From an uncultured Pelagibacteraceae bacterium (GTDB lineage: Bacteria > Pseudomonadota > Alphaproteobacteria > Pelagibacterales > Pelagibacteraceae): DNA of 64,000 nucleotides. The stretch spans positions 60,746-124,745 of the forward strand of contig CACIDF010000002.1 of assembly GCA_902585365.1 (NCBI GenBank), written 5' to 3'. The position numbers and the translations under genes are program-made. Positions 8,992-18,082 of the stretch are shown here, in pieces; within the stretch, counting starts at the first letter, position 1, and every line of letters starts with the position of its first letter. The notes under the pieces were generated by a model. The model made no database searches. It saw only the letters and a list, made by a program, of their open reading frames with translations, and was not told where the DNA came from.

Positions 8992-9761
8992 TTAAAGTTC
9001 AATACATCTCTCATTGAATAAAGACCTGGTTTCTTCTTCATCAACCACTTTGCTGCGGTTAAAGCACCTTCAGAGTACAAAGCTCTATCAAATGCTTCAT
9101 GATTTAAAGTTATAATTTCTTTGCCGCTAGAAAATTTTACCTCATGTTCACCAACTACTTCACCTTTTCTCATCGAATTAAAATTTATTTTTTTTCCGTA
9201 AGGAAAAGATTTTTTATTTAGATATTTTTTTCCAATCAATCTATTTAGATCTTTATTCTTCCCAATAGCTATTCCTTTTCCAAGCATTAAAGCTGTGCCA
9301 GAGGGGTGATCTTTTTTATGTTTATGATGAATTTCAAAAACTTTACTCAAAAAATTATTTCCAAGAGATTTGGAGGTAATTTCTGTTAAATACATTAATA
9401 AATTAATACCTAAGCTCATGTTCCCAGCTTTTAATATTGGAATTTTTTTAGAATATTTTTTTATTGTATTTTCCTGATTTTTAGTAAAACCAGTAGTGCC
9501 TATAACAACCCTTTTTTTTAATTTTGAGGCAATTTTAAGGACTTCCAGAGTACATTTAGGTACTGTGAAATCTATAATCACATTAGTTTTTTTGAAAGAA
9601 TTAACGTTATTAAATTCGGGTAAAACATTATTTATTTTTCTATTAATTTTAAAGTTTTCTGTGAGTGAAACTAACTTGAAGTTTTTATTTTTATTTGAAG
9701 ATTTAATAAGCTGTTGTCCCATTCTTCCCATGCAGCCTGTTATAGTTAAATTTATTTTCAT
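8988..9761 (-). CDS. dapB: 4-hydroxy-tetrahydrodipicolinate reductase; likely start 9761 (ORF track start 9794 lies in a Fur-box-like palindrome)
   Basis: MKINLTITGCMGRMGQQL, VIGTTGFT, FEIHHKHKKDHPSGTAL. Confidence 0.94.
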   Translation of the reverse strand: MKINLTITGCMGRMGQQLIKSSNKNKNFKLVSLTENFKINRKINNVLPEFNNVNSFKKTNVIIDFTVPKCTLEVLKIASKLKKRVVIGTTGFTKNQENTIKKYSKKIPILKAGNMSLGINLLMYLTEITSKSLGNNFLSKVFEIHHKHKKDHPSGTALMLGKGIAIGKNKDLNRLIGKKYLNKKSFPYGKKINFNSMRKGEVVGEHEVKFSSGKEIITLNHEAFDRALYSEGALTAAKWLMKKKPGLYSMRDVLNFK

Positions 9762-9775
9762 ATAAAGATTTTGTT

Positions 9776-9794
9776 GATAATGATTATCATTCAT
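9776..9794. promoter_or_regulatory. Fur-box-like palindrome 1
   Basis: GATAATGATTATCATTCAT, 15/19 to the classical box GATAATGATAATCATTATC. Confidence 0.6.
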
Positions 9795-9835
9795 AAAGAT
9801 TTTTTTAAAGAGATGTTTTTAATTGGTTTTTTTGT

Positions 9836-9854
9836 GATAATGATAATCAATATT
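9836..9854. promoter_or_regulatory. Fur-box-like palindrome 2
   Basis: GATAATGATAATCAATATT, 17/19 to the classical box. Confidence 0.65.
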
Positions 9855-9900
9855 ATACGTTATTTCTTGAATAATTTTTTTTATTTCTTATTTTTAAGAC

Positions 9901-10080
9901 ATGCAAACTCAAAAATTTAGTTGTAAAAAATGTGGATTAACGATTTCATCAGTATGTTCTAAATGCGATAGAGTTGTTGATGTAAAATTGCTTGATAGCG
10001 GTTGTTTAGTTCAAGTAACTAAATGCGGCGACTGTTCAAGTGTTCCAGTTATTAAAGATATCTGCATAGAAAATAATTAA
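9901..10080 (+). CDS. Cys-rich zinc-ribbon-like microprotein, 59 aa
   Basis: MQTQKFSCKKCGLTISSVCSKCDRVVDVKLLDSGCLVQVTKCGDCSSVPVIKDICIENN*; three CxxC pairs plus two more Cys. Confidence 0.75.
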   Translation: MQTQKFSCKKCGLTISSVCSKCDRVVDVKLLDSGCLVQVTKCGDCSSVPVIKDICIENN

Positions 10081-10087
10081 TTAATAT

Positions 10088-10255
10088 TTATAATACAAAA
10101 TATATAAATATTAATATTATAGCTATCACTATAACCCATATTGAAAAGTTCCTAATTAAGATCTTCAAGTTATAATTAGTTTGAATAAAACCGGGCAGTA
10201 CCAATATAAGAACACCTATTAATGCTATTACCGGGACAATAACTTCAAGACTCAT
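10088..10255 (-). CDS. Small two-TM membrane protein, 55 aa
   Basis: MSLEVIVPVIALIGVLILVLPGFIQTNYNLKILIRNFSIWVIVIAIILIFIYFVL*; closely spaced with the FkbM gene. Confidence 0.6.
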   Translation of the reverse strand: MSLEVIVPVIALIGVLILVLPGFIQTNYNLKILIRNFSIWVIVIAIILIFIYFVL

Positions 10256-10257
10256 AA

Positions 10258-11091
10258 CTATTTCACCTTAATACTTTTATGAAATAAAAAAAAGTTTTGT
10301 GATCTATCCTGAAGTTTTTTTACAAAATTTTCAATATTAAAAACTCTTTTTAAATTTTCGTCAAAAAATAAATAATTTAAATCTTTTTTAATATAATTTA
10401 TCAAATTTTCTGGTGTGTATCCAAACTCTCTATATAAATAAGGAGCAAATTCAAAATATATGAAAGGCTTGTGTTTCATGATTGTTGTTTTACCACTTTT
10501 TAATACATCTAGTTCATGTCCATCTACATCAATTTTAATGAGGTCAATATTTTCAAGTTTTGAGCAAATTTGATCAAGTTTTTTTGTTTTTAATGATGTT
10601 TTCTTTAAAATACCCAAATGAACCTTGTGTTTTTTACCACTATCTAAAAAATTCCATGATGAATGAACTTCCTTGGTTATTTTTTTTTTATTTGAAATAA
10701 AAATATTTTGAAGAATAATTCTTTTTTTTAAATAAGGATTTAAATTTACATTTTTTTTTAGTTTAGAAAATGCATATACTGTTGGTTCAATAGAAATTAT
10801 TGTAGAATTTTTAAATGTTTTTGCTAATGGAAGGGATACAGACCCTATATTTGCACCAATATCAATTATTGTTTTTTTTTTGTTAATATTCATAATTTTA
10901 TCTATATTTAAAATAGAAGCCTCATTGCTTATACCAAGAAAAATTCCCAGGTCGATGCCTTCTCTAAGATTAATACAATAATTAATATTACTTCTTTTTA
11001 TTATCTTGCTTTTGTCTCCAAGAAAGAAAACCAAAAGATTACTTATTAATGAAGCACACTTAATTTTCAATTTTGTTGATAAAGATATCAT
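10258..11091 (-). CDS. FkbM family methyltransferase
   Basis: IDIGANIGSVSLPLAKTF, IDLIKIDVDGHELDVLKSGKTTI, PFIYFEFAPYLY. Confidence 0.9.
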   Translation of the reverse strand: MISLSTKLKIKCASLISNLLVFFLGDKSKIIKRSNINYCINLREGIDLGIFLGISNEASILNIDKIMNINKKKTIIDIGANIGSVSLPLAKTFKNSTIISIEPTVYAFSKLKKNVNLNPYLKKRIILQNIFISNKKKITKEVHSSWNFLDSGKKHKVHLGILKKTSLKTKKLDQICSKLENIDLIKIDVDGHELDVLKSGKTTIMKHKPFIYFEFAPYLYREFGYTPENLINYIKKDLNYLFFDENLKRVFNIENFVKKLQDRSQNFFLFHKSIKVK

Positions 11092-11120
11092 TTAAAAAAA
11101 TAGTTTTTATTTTATTGGTT

Positions 11121-12245
11121 TCAGCTTTTCCAGAAATTTTTCGCCTTTTGAAAGAACTTTTTGATACTAGGATTAGATTTTTCATTTTCAACTTCTCTGA
11201 ATTTTTCAAGAAGTTCTTTTTGTTCTTTGTTGAGGTTAACTGGTACTTCGGTATTTACTTGAACATATAAATCTCCAATACCACCTCCCCTCATTATAGG
11301 CATTCCCTTACCTTTTAATCGAAATTGTTTACCACTTTGTGTGCCAGATGGAATTTTGATTTTTGCTTTTCCTCCATCAATAGTTGGTATTTCGATTGAT
11401 GCTCCAAGAGCAGCATCGGCAATTGACACAGGACATTCAAAAAATAAATTTTCTTCACTTCTTTTAAATAAATCATGGGAATAAACATTTATAAAAAGAT
11501 ATAAGTCCCCACTTGATGCACCTCTAGAACCAGCCTCCCCTTTACCTGCTAATCTAATTCTAGTACCATCATCGACACCTTTTGGAATTGTCACTGATAA
11601 TCTTTTTGATGCTTGTTTCTTTCCTTGACCACCACAATTACCGCATGGATTAGTAATTTGTTCGCCAGTGCCTGAACATTGAGGGCACGTCTGTTGAACA
11701 GTGAAAAAACCTTGGCTCGATCTTACTTGACCATTACCTCCACACATAGAGCAAGAGCCTATGTTAGTGCCAGGTTTAGAGCCACTACCATTGCAAATCT
11801 CACACTTTTCAGATGTTGAAAATTTTATATCTTGTTTTTTTCCTGTATAAGCCTCCTCAAGTGAGATAGATAAATCATATCTTAAATCAGACCCTCTAAA
11901 ATTTGCTTTTCTACTTCTTCTTCCGCCTCCACCAAAATCACCAAAGAAATCCTCAAAAATATCAGAGAAGTGACCAGAAAAATCAAAATTGCTAAAACCT
12001 CCTCTACCACCACCCCCGTTCTCAAACGCAGCATGACCAAAATTATCATAATTTTGTTTTCTCTCCGCATTTGATAAAACGTGATATGCTTCTGATGCCT
12101 CTTTAAACTTTTCTTCAGAAGCTTTGTCTCCCTTATTTTTATCTGGATGATGTTTTACAGCGAGTTTTCTATAGGCAGCTTTTATTTGATCTGCGGATGC
12201 TGATTTATTTACACCTAAGACTTCGTAGTAATCTCTTTTTGCCAT
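11121..12245 (-). CDS. dnaJ: Molecular chaperone DnaJ
   Basis: J-domain with HPDKN; four CxxCxGxG repeats. Confidence 0.98.
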   Translation of the reverse strand: MAKRDYYEVLGVNKSASADQIKAAYRKLAVKHHPDKNKGDKASEEKFKEASEAYHVLSNAERKQNYDNFGHAAFENGGGGRGGFSNFDFSGHFSDIFEDFFGDFGGGGRRSRKANFRGSDLRYDLSISLEEAYTGKKQDIKFSTSEKCEICNGSGSKPGTNIGSCSMCGGNGQVRSSQGFFTVQQTCPQCSGTGEQITNPCGNCGGQGKKQASKRLSVTIPKGVDDGTRIRLAGKGEAGSRGASSGDLYLFINVYSHDLFKRSEENLFFECPVSIADAALGASIEIPTIDGGKAKIKIPSGTQSGKQFRLKGKGMPIMRGGGIGDLYVQVNTEVPVNLNKEQKELLEKFREVENEKSNPSIKKFFQKAKNFWKS

Positions 12246-12273
12246 AACTAATTAGACAAACAGTTGTTAGCTC

Positions 12274-14196
12274 TTAGGCACTTTTTTCTTTATTCTCGTC
12301 TTTTACTTCCTCAAAGTCTGCGTCAACAACGTTATCGTCTTTTTTTCCTTCTTCTTTTTTGTCTTTTGCACTATCGTCTGGTTTAGCGCTTTGTTGTGAC
12401 TTATAGATAGCTTCACCTAATTTCATAGATGCTTGAACTAAATCTTGTGTTTTCTTTTTAAGATCTTCAACATCAGTTCCTTTCAAAGAGTTTCTTAAAT
12501 CTGAACATGCAGTTTCGATAGCTTTTTTATCTGCCTCGGATACTTTACTTCCATGCTCTTTTAAATTTTTCTCAGTTGAGTGCAATAATGTATCTGCTTG
12601 ATTTCTTGCATCAACAGCTTCCCTTTTCTTTTTATCAGCATCTTTGTTAGCTTCTGCTTCCTTAACCATTTTATTAATTTCTTCCTCACTTAAGCCGCCT
12701 GATGCTTGAATTTGAATTTTTTGTTCTTTACCTGTGCCCTTATCTTTAGCAGAAACATTTACTATGCCATTAGCATCAATATCAAATGTAACTTCAATTT
12801 GAGGAACACCTCTAGGTGCTGGTGCAATACCAACTAATTCAAAGTTACCTAAAACTTTATTATCAGATGCCATTTCTCTTTCACCTTGAAGAACTCTGAT
12901 GGATACAGCTGGCTGATTATCTTCAGCAGTTGAGAATACCTGGCTCTTTTTAGTTGGAATAGTTGTGTTTTTATCGATTAACTTCGTTGACACTCCACCT
13001 AATGTCTCAATTCCAAGAGATAGAGGTGTAACATCTAACAATAAAACATCCTTCACATCTCCTTGCAATACTCCAGCTTGAATAGCTGCACCCATAGCAA
13101 CAACCTCATCAGGGTTTACAGATTTATTCGGCTCTTTACCAAAAAAGTTTTTAACTTCTTCTATAATTTTAGGCATTCTAGTCATACCACCAACTAGCAC
13201 TATCTCATCTATTTCACCCGCTGAAAGACCAGCATCTTTAAGAGCTGTTTCGCATGGTGGCATAGTCCTTTTAATTAAATCTTCAACTAGGGCTTCTAGT
13301 TTAGCTCTGGTCATTTTTAAGTTTATGTGTTTCGGTCCAGTCTTATCTGCTGTAATAAAAGGAAGATTTATCTCCGTTTGTGCTGCTGATGAAAGCTCAA
13401 TTTTTGCCTTTTCCGCAGCTTCTTTTAATCTTTGAAGTGCAAGTTTATCAGATTTTAAATCTATTCCACTATCTTTTTTAAACTCAGATAATAAATATTC
13501 AACAATTGTATTATCGAAATCTTCACCACCTAAAAAAGTATCACCATTAGTAGACTTAACTTCAAATACACCATCACCTAATTCAAGTATTGAAACATCA
13601 AATGTTCCGCCACCTAAATCATAAACCGCAATTTTCTTGTTAGTTTTCTTATCTAAACCATAAGCAAGTGATGCTGCGGTAGGCTCATTTATAATTCTTA
13701 AAACTTCTAAACCAGCGATTTTTCCAGCATCTTTAGTTGCTTGTCTTTGGGCATCGTTAAAGTACGCTGGAACAGTTATAACGGCTTTTTTTACTTCCTG
13801 GCCTAAATATTTTTCTGCTGTCTCTTTCATTTTTTGAAGAATAAAAGCTGAAATTTGAGATGGGGAATATTTATTTCCTTTAGCCTCAATCCATGCGTCA
13901 CCTTTTTCTGAATTTACTATTTTAAAAGGAGATGTTTCTATATCTTTTTTTACTGACGGATCATCAAAATTTCTTCCAATCAATCTTTTAACGGCAAATA
14001 CTGTATTTTCAGGATTGGTTACAGCCTGTCTTTTTGCTGGTTGTCCAATTAGTTTTTCATCATTATCTGTAAAGGCAACAACCGAAGGTGTAGTTCTAGC
14101 ACCTTCAGCATTTTCTAAAACTTTTGCTTGCGTGCCATCCATAATTGCTACGCAAGAATTCGTTGTTCCTAAATCTATTCCAATTACTTTGCTCAT
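12274..14196 (-). CDS. dnaK: Molecular chaperone DnaK
   Basis: [47 protein letters not shown]. Confidence 0.99.
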   Translation of the reverse strand: MSKVIGIDLGTTNSCVAIMDGTQAKVLENAEGARTTPSVVAFTDNDEKLIGQPAKRQAVTNPENTVFAVKRLIGRNFDDPSVKKDIETSPFKIVNSEKGDAWIEAKGNKYSPSQISAFILQKMKETAEKYLGQEVKKAVITVPAYFNDAQRQATKDAGKIAGLEVLRIINEPTAASLAYGLDKKTNKKIAVYDLGGGTFDVSILELGDGVFEVKSTNGDTFLGGEDFDNTIVEYLLSEFKKDSGIDLKSDKLALQRLKEAAEKAKIELSSAAQTEINLPFITADKTGPKHINLKMTRAKLEALVEDLIKRTMPPCETALKDAGLSAGEIDEIVLVGGMTRMPKIIEEVKNFFGKEPNKSVNPDEVVAMGAAIQAGVLQGDVKDVLLLDVTPLSLGIETLGGVSTKLIDKNTTIPTKKSQVFSTAEDNQPAVSIRVLQGEREMASDNKVLGNFELVGIAPAPRGVPQIEVTFDIDANGIVNVSAKDKGTGKEQKIQIQASGGLSEEEINKMVKEAEANKDADKKKREAVDARNQADTLLHSTEKNLKEHGSKVSEADKKAIETACSDLRNSLKGTDVEDLKKKTQDLVQASMKLGEAIYKSQQSAKPDDSAKDKKEEGKKDDNVVDADFEEVKDENKEKSA

Positions 14197-14216
14197 GTTA
14201 TTAAATAATAAAGGTC

Positions 14217-14244
14217 ATATAAGTGTTAATTCCTAATCTACAAG
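14217..14244 (-). promoter_or_regulatory. Candidate RpoH (sigma32)-type promoter of dnaK
   Basis: Minus strand: CTTG-N17-CTTATAT, about 20 nt upstream of the dnaK start. Confidence 0.45.
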
Positions 14245-14287
14245 TTATAACTAATATTAATTTTTCTCCTTTTTTTGTTGTTTTTCC

Positions 14288-14848
14288 TCATTTTTTTCGA
14301 GGTTTTTTGGAGACCCCAACTAATGAAGGCCTTAGTAATCTTCCTTTTAACGTAAATCCTTTTTGAATTTCTTGAACAACTATACCTTGTTCTTTTTCTG
14401 CATCTTCAATTTCAAGCATGGCTTGATGTTTGTTTGGATCCAATTTTTTACCAAGGGCAGAAATTTCATTGATCTGATTTTTTTTAAAAATTGATAAGAT
14501 ATCTTTATAAATTATATCAAGATGCTCAATTATTTTATCTTTATTACTTTTTTCAAGACTTTCATCACTAATGATAGATAATTTAGATCTCTCCAAGTTG
14601 TCTGTGAGATTTAAGCATTCTTTCGCGAGTGCCATACCTCCATATTCATAAGCCTCTTCATTTTCTTTTTCATATCTTCTTCTTTGGTTTTCTAATTCAG
14701 CATAGCTTCTTGTCAACTTATCCTCTGTCTCTTTTAATTTCTCTTCTATAGTCAACTCCTCCTTTTGTTCACTTTTGGAGTTTTTTTCGTCATTTACTAT
14801 TTCTTCTTTATTTTCCACCTTTGATGTATTTTCGTTTTCTTTTTCCAT
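14288..14848 (-). CDS. grpE: Nucleotide exchange factor GrpE
   Basis: RSYAELENQRRRYEKE; LDPNKHQAMLEIE..EKEQGIVVQEIQKGFTLKGRLLRPSLVGVSK. Confidence 0.96.
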   Translation of the reverse strand: MEKENENTSKVENKEEIVNDEKNSKSEQKEELTIEEKLKETEDKLTRSYAELENQRRRYEKENEEAYEYGGMALAKECLNLTDNLERSKLSIISDESLEKSNKDKIIEHLDIIYKDILSIFKKNQINEISALGKKLDPNKHQAMLEIEDAEKEQGIVVQEIQKGFTLKGRLLRPSLVGVSKKPRKK

Positions 14849-14884
14849 AGTTATTTATATGGTATGTAAAATGGATATTTCTAG

Positions 14885-15487
14885 ATGAAACCCAAAAAAA
14901 TTTCAAAACTACTAATTGGCACCAATAACAAAGGTAAATTAAGAGAAATTAAAGCTTTATTGCCAAAAAACATTAAGATTTTTTCAACATTTGACTTTAA
15001 TTTAAAAAGCCCTAAGGAAAATGGTAAAACCTTTAAAGAAAATTCTTTTATAAAAGCCAAGTTTTTTTCGAAAAAAAGTGATCAAATTTGTATCTCTGAC
15101 GACTCTGGATTAGAGATTAAAATTTTAAATAATCAACCTGGTATTTACTCAGCCCGATGGGGCGGAAAAAATAATGATTTTGATCTAGCAATTAAAAAAG
15201 TATTCAAAAAATTAGATAAAAGAATGCCCAGTTGGAGAAACAAAAAAATAAAAGCTAATTTTATCTGTGCCTTAACAATTTATTGGCCAAGTGGAAAATA
15301 CAAAACAACAATTGGGAAAATTGATGGTAGAATATCGAATATTAAGGTCGGCACAAAAGGATTTGGATATGATCCAATTTTTATTCCGTATGGATCAAAG
15401 AAAACATTTGGTCAAATTTTACCAAAAAAAAAATATAAAATTGATCACAGATATAAAGCTTTTCAAAAAATTAGAAAATTTTTATAA
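14885..15487 (+). CDS. rdgB: RdgB/HAM1 family non-canonical purine NTP pyrophosphatase
   Basis: LLIGTNNKGKLREIKALL, SDDSGLEI, GIYSARWGG, GFGYDPIFIP. Confidence 0.95.
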   Translation: MKPKKISKLLIGTNNKGKLREIKALLPKNIKIFSTFDFNLKSPKENGKTFKENSFIKAKFFSKKSDQICISDDSGLEIKILNNQPGIYSARWGGKNNDFDLAIKKVFKKLDKRMPSWRNKKIKANFICALTIYWPSGKYKTTIGKIDGRISNIKVGTKGFGYDPIFIPYGSKKTFGQILPKKKYKIDHRYKAFQKIRKFL

Positions 15488-16622
15488 ACTTACCATTTTC
15501 AACTTTGTAGAAGTTGAGGATATGACTGATTTTTTTATCTTTGATCTCAAAAATACCAGTTTTACCTTTAAATATATTTTCTTGATCAAAAATTTTATTT
15601 TTATTTTCTAAATTATTTTTTTTTGATAAATAGTAAACTAGTCCGACTAAGTCATAACTTAAAAATGAAATCTGGTTTGGGTAACTATTAAATTTTTTAA
15701 AATATAATTTAGAAAAAATATCATAATTTTTTTTGTTAATTGATGGAAAATAAATATTTTGTGAACTATCTTCTTTAAGCAAACTGTCATCGAACCACTG
15801 ATTAAGAGTTATAAAATGAACCCTCTTTGTAGACACATCTGTGTAAATAAGTGATGTAATTACGCTTTTTAATGACTCATCAAAATCTGCAATTATAACT
15901 GAATCGAAACCTAATTTTCCTATTGTATCCTTTTTTTCAAGATTTTTTATTTTTTTTTCTTTATTTGGATCATCAGAGTTTTCTATTCTTTTAATTTCAT
16001 CAAGCAGATTTTGTTTTCTAACTTCATACCTTGTGATTTTTTCAATTCTCTTTGTAATCTCAGTTGGTTCAGTTTTATAATAAAAAACTTTTTTTAAATT
16101 AATTTTTGTCTGTGAAATCCCTTTTTTAATCTCCTCTTTGAAGTCAGTTTCAGGAATAAGACAGATAGTTTTTTTAATATTATTGTCCTCAAGAAATTTT
16201 TTAATTGCTGCTATCTGTGAAGTAGCATTCACACCCGCGTATATCAAATTTTTTTGAGAGTTCTTATCCTTATTTGAAAAAGTTATAAAAATAGCATCAT
16301 CAAATTTTCCTAAATTTTTTATATTTTTATCAAAAATAGGTCCAATAAATATTCTAACACCTTGATCGTATAGCTCTTGTGCCGCTTTGATATTATCTTC
16401 AGAATTATCAAAATTGTTTTTTGGATAAATTTCTAAAATTGGATCATCTATTTTATTAACTGCCAAATTTACAGCTCTTAATACTGACTTTCCTATATTA
16501 TGGTTTTGACCATCCAAAGGCAACAACAAACCAATTTTAATCTTTTCCTCGATTGCAAAAAGCTTGCTAGTAAAAATAAAAGTTATGGATATAAAAAATA
16601 TTAAATAAAGTAATTTTTTCAT
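15471..16622 (-). CDS. Periplasmic binding-fold protein, penicillin-binding protein activator (LpoA)-like
   Basis: Signal peptide; KIGLLLPLDGQNHNIGKSVLRAVNLA; IFIGPIFDKN; QISFLSYDLVGLVYYL. Confidence 0.75.
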   Translation of the reverse strand: MKKLLYLIFFISITFIFTSKLFAIEEKIKIGLLLPLDGQNHNIGKSVLRAVNLAVNKIDDPILEIYPKNNFDNSEDNIKAAQELYDQGVRIFIGPIFDKNIKNLGKFDDAIFITFSNKDKNSQKNLIYAGVNATSQIAAIKKFLEDNNIKKTICLIPETDFKEEIKKGISQTKINLKKVFYYKTEPTEITKRIEKITRYEVRKQNLLDEIKRIENSDDPNKEKKIKNLEKKDTIGKLGFDSVIIADFDESLKSVITSLIYTDVSTKRVHFITLNQWFDDSLLKEDSSQNIYFPSINKKNYDIFSKLYFKKFNSYPNQISFLSYDLVGLVYYLSKKNNLENKNKIFDQENIFKGKTGIFEIKDKKISHILNFYKVENGKFIKIF

Positions 16623-16653
16623 ATTATATAATATATAATAAACTCTTAATTTA

Positions 16654-17496
16654 ATGATATCGCAATCACAAAAAAAAGGTCTTTATCTGGTTTCTACTCC
16701 GATAGGAAATTTAGGTGATTTAACAATAAGAGCGTTAGAAATTCTTAAAAATTCAGATTTAATTCTTTGCGAAGATACCCGTGTTTCTATAAAACTTCTG
16801 AATTATTATAATATAAAAACTCAACTCTTATCATTCCACAAATTTAACGAAAAAAAAAAGACTGAAGATATATTAATCAATTTAATGGGAGGTAAAATAA
16901 TTTCACTTATTTCTGACGCAGGAACTCCTGCAATATCAGATCCAGGCAAAATATTAGTGAAAGAATGTATAAAAAAGGATATTCCGGTTACTCCAATACC
17001 AGGAGCTTCATCAGTTATAACTTCTTTATCAATTAGCGGTTTTTCCGACAAGTTTATTTTTTATGGTTTTTTAGAAGAAAAAAAAAATAAATTAATTAAG
17101 GAATTAGAATTTCTTTCCAAAATTGATTGTTCAATAGTTATATTTATTCCACCAAAAAAATTAACTAAAAATGTGGAAACTTTAATAAATTTTTTTAGCA
17201 AAAGAGAAATTGTTCTTTGCAGAGAAATGACAAAATTACACGAGGAATTCATTAGATGTAAAGTTGAAGACTTAAAAAAAATTAAGATTTCCGATAAAGG
17301 TGAACTTACTATTGTTATCTCTGAGGTAAAAGAAAATATAAATCCTTTAGGTTTTTTGAGCGAATCTGATAAAAAAATAATTAAAAGAATGCTAAAAAAT
17401 AAAAGTATTAAAGATATAATTAAAAGTCTTTCTCACAAAGGAATTCAAAAAAAAATAATCTACGATTATTGTCTAGAAGTTAAAAATGATAAATAA
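16654..17496 (+). CDS. rsmI: 16S rRNA (cytidine1402-2'-O)-methyltransferase
   Basis: GLYLVSTPIGNLGDLTIRALEIL, CEDTRVS, SDAGTPAISDPG, PIPGASSVITSLSISG. Confidence 0.96.
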   Translation: MISQSQKKGLYLVSTPIGNLGDLTIRALEILKNSDLILCEDTRVSIKLLNYYNIKTQLLSFHKFNEKKKTEDILINLMGGKIISLISDAGTPAISDPGKILVKECIKKDIPVTPIPGASSVITSLSISGFSDKFIFYGFLEEKKNKLIKELEFLSKIDCSIVIFIPPKKLTKNVETLINFFSKREIVLCREMTKLHEEFIRCKVEDLKKIKISDKGELTIVISEVKENINPLGFLSESDKKIIKRMLKNKSIKDIIKSLSHKGIQKKIIYDYCLEVKNDK

Positions 17497-18082
17497 AAAT
17501 TTTTATTTTTTTTTAATATTTCTCGTTCTCTTAAACAGTTGTTCAGGCACTAGCTCAAGAGGATTGTTTGGGACAGGAGTTTCTGTGGCAATTGACCCAA
17601 GATCTCTAGGAACACAAATTGACGATTCTATTATGGAAAAAAACCTAATAACTAGACTTACTATAGAAGAAAAGAAATATTTCTTATCCATCAAAACCAA
17701 GGTTTTAGATGGCAGAATATTTATTACTGGTAAAGTTGATAATCCAGAGGAAAAGTTAAAAATAACTAAAATCGCATGGGAAACTAGTGGGGTTAGGTCT
17801 GTAAGAAATGATATAAAAATTAAAGAAAAATTCAATTTTAAACAATCAGCAAAAGATACACTAATAACTTCTCAATTACGAGCTGCATTAATTGTAAATA
17901 AAAATATAAAATCTAGTAATTATCAAATAGATACTTATAAAAAAAATATCTATATATATGGAATAGCAAGAAATAGAGATGAATTAGAAATAGTTGTCGA
18001 TGAAGCAAATTCTATCTTGGATGTAAATAAAGTCATTGCCAGCATTCTCTTAGTAGAAGATTTAAGAATTCAAAAAGATTAA
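17486..18082 (+). CDS. BON-domain lipoprotein
   Basis: Lipobox LNSCSG; GRIFITGKVDNPEEKLKITKIAWETSGVRSVRNDI. Confidence 0.8.
   Translation: MINKNFYFFLIFLVLLNSCSGTSSRGLFGTGVSVAIDPRSLGTQIDDSIMEKNLITRLTIEEKKYFLSIKTKVLDGRIFITGKVDNPEEKLKITKIAWETSGVRSVRNDIKIKEKFNFKQSAKDTLITSQLRAALIVNKNIKSSNYQIDTYKKNIYIYGIARNRDELEIVVDEANSILDVNKVIASILLVEDLRIQKD

Noticed and set aside
11882-12070. 62-aa minus ORF within dnaJ
   Set aside because: Alternate frame of the G/F-rich dnaJ segment; compositional artefact.
15291-15611. 106-aa plus ORF overlapping rdgB and the LpoA-like gene
   Set aside because: Out of frame with rdgB and antisense to a well-supported CDS; low-complexity Phe/Ile tail.
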